Shown piece after piece: positions 63,180-64,000 of a stretch of 64,000 bases of DNA. Location: NCBI GenBank assembly GCA_003612335.1, contig RAYO01000014.1, positions 1 to 64,000 on the forward strand, written 5' to 3'. The notes below the pieces were generated by a model. It did no database searches and was not told the DNA's origin. It saw only the letters and a list, made by a program, of their open reading frames with translations. The stretch's first letter is position 1. Each line of letters begins with the position of its first letter. The stretch comes from a bacterium 1xD42-67 (GTDB taxonomy: Bacteria; Bacillota; Clostridia; Oscillospirales; Oscillospiraceae). The position numbers and the translations under genes are program-made.

Positions 63180-64000
63180 ATGGGACTGTTCAAGAAAAAG
63201 AAACAGCCGGAGAGAGCTCCGGAGCCGGAGAAAAGATCCCCCCTGGACGAGATGGACCCCTCTATCCGCCCCGGCGGGGTGTTCATGGTCCAGCTCCTGA
63301 TGAAGGAAAAATGCGAGATGCCGTCTATCCAGCGGATTGCCGAGGTGCTGGAGCGCTACATCGGCAGGGTGGAGGCGGCGGAGCCGCAGGAAAAGAGCGC
63401 CAAGGCTATGGACGGCCTCGCCCTCTTCGCCGCCATGGACCACATCGCCAAGTTCAGCAACGGCCAGGGGCCGGTGCAGGTGTCCATCATGCCCTGCGAC
63501 ACCTTCCACCCGGAGACCATCGACGAGATGAAGCGCAGCCAGATGTGGGACTGCTTGGAGGACCGGGACCGCATCCTGTCGGAGTGCAGATACTGCGTCT
63601 TCGCCAACGACATGCTCGCCGGCGCTCTGGACCCTCTGGAGCGGGCCGACTTCGACATGGACTACCTGGAGGCCCTGGTGGAGCTCTTCCCCACCTGCGA
63701 GGCGGTGTACTCCCTCAACACCGGCAAGCTGATCCTGGCCGACACGGTGCGGAACAGGGAGTTTACCGGCCTGGACCGCTTCATCCACTACATCGTCAAC
63801 GCCCGGTTCTTCAATATCAGCGGCACCAGCGACTCCGTGGTAGATACCCTGGGGATGAGCCTGCTGTATATCGAGGACATGCAGTACCACTTCCACGGCA
63901 TGGACCCAAACTGGGTGGTACGCCACGCCTACTCAATCGCCTCTTACTGTCTGGAAAACTGCCGGCCTATCAAGGACGGCGACACGGTGGACGGCGTGGC
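63180..64000 (+). CDS. DUF4261-domain protein, 3' end cut by window edge
   Basis: Soluble protein of unknown function, 273 residues visible. It begins with a basic, Lys/Pro-rich start (MGLFKKKKQPERAPEPEKRS), then a domain whose end matches DUF4261: YCVFANDMLAGALDPLERAD, FNISGTSDSVVDTLGMSLL and QYHFHGMDPNWVVRHAYSIA. ATG 63180 follows AGGAGG by 7 nt. Reads through base 64000 without stop. DUF4261 proteins are widespread in Firmicutes without assigned role. Confidence 0.82.
   Translation, partial: MGLFKKKKQPERAPEPEKRSPLDEMDPSIRPGGVFMVQLLMKEKCEMPSIQRIAEVLERYIGRVEAAEPQEKSAKAMDGLALFAAMDHIAKFSNGQGPVQVSIMPCDTFHPETIDEMKRSQMWDCLEDRDRILSECRYCVFANDMLAGALDPLERADFDMDYLEALVELFPTCEAVYSLNTGKLILADTVRNREFTGLDRFIHYIVNARFFNISGTSDSVVDTLGMSLLYIEDMQYHFHGMDPNWVVRHAYSIASYCLENCRPIKDGDTVDGV

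Overview
The window is G+C-rich, tightly packed chromosomal DNA from a spore-forming member of the Firmicutes (class Clostridia). It most resembles the gut Oscillospiraceae (Flavonifractor/Oscillibacter/Lawsonibacter-type). The evidence is an alpha/beta-type SASP gene, a T-box riboswitch, AddAB in place of RecBCD, an ecfA1-ecfA2-ecfT-truA cluster, a ClpE-like ATPase, ATP-type PEP carboxykinase and a MITE-like repeat. The genus call is an inference. No rRNA, tRNA, CRISPR array, prophage or intact insertion sequence was seen.

Layout. 1-5044: a truncated D-2-hydroxyacid dehydrogenase gene diverges from a dicarboxylate/amino-acid:cation symporter followed by pxpB-pxpC-pxpA (5-oxoproline to glutamate). 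5359-8251: a SASP gene and a polar amino-acid ABC transporter. 8403-13812: polA, a SHOCT-domain gene flanked by a duplicated polA 3' end, and an iron-sulfur aldo/keto reductase behind a highly structured leader. 13917-19203: a very unusual 1012-residue protein with flagellin-like ends around a beta-helix-like repeat core, convergent with a chemotaxis receptor. 19204-26857: a Suv3-like helicase, a DUF3298-like protein, a yerC-methyltransferase-hslO operon, a zinc-ribbon membrane protein whose promoter sits between long inverted repeats, and a SulP transporter. 27072-33027: a T-box whose best-fitting specifier is alanine (GCC), followed by phzF, a lipoprotein, three genes of unknown function and alaS. 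33096-39962: small regulators, the ECF transporter core, truA and two membrane proteins. 40060-50649: a ClpE-like unfoldase and a complete ten-gene histidine operon (hisZGDCBHAF-IE-K) on the minus strand. 50820-60320: addA and addB separated by three unrelated genes. 60525-64000: rsmA, pckA and the start of a DUF4261 gene.

How the genes fit together. The left end looks tuned to acquiring and metabolising acidic amino acids and pyroglutamate. The middle carries translation and tRNA functions (alaS, truA, rsmA) and protein quality control (hslO, ClpE-like). The his operon encodes all steps from PRPP/ATP to histidine and carries a dyad in its promoter that could bind the TrpR-family YerC encoded in the same window. 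Several conserved neighbourhoods have been opened by small insertions: ecfT|truA, addB|addA, the 3' side of polA, and T-box|alaS. Those insertions hold most of the unexplained genes and repeats.

Most interesting for follow-up: the flagellin/beta-helix hybrid with an exact sigma-D type -10 element, the four-way-junction leader RNA upstream of the aldo/keto reductase, the promoter flanked by inverted repeats (a possible invertible switch), the T-box operon with immunity-like genes, and the polA-tail duplication around the SHOCT gene.
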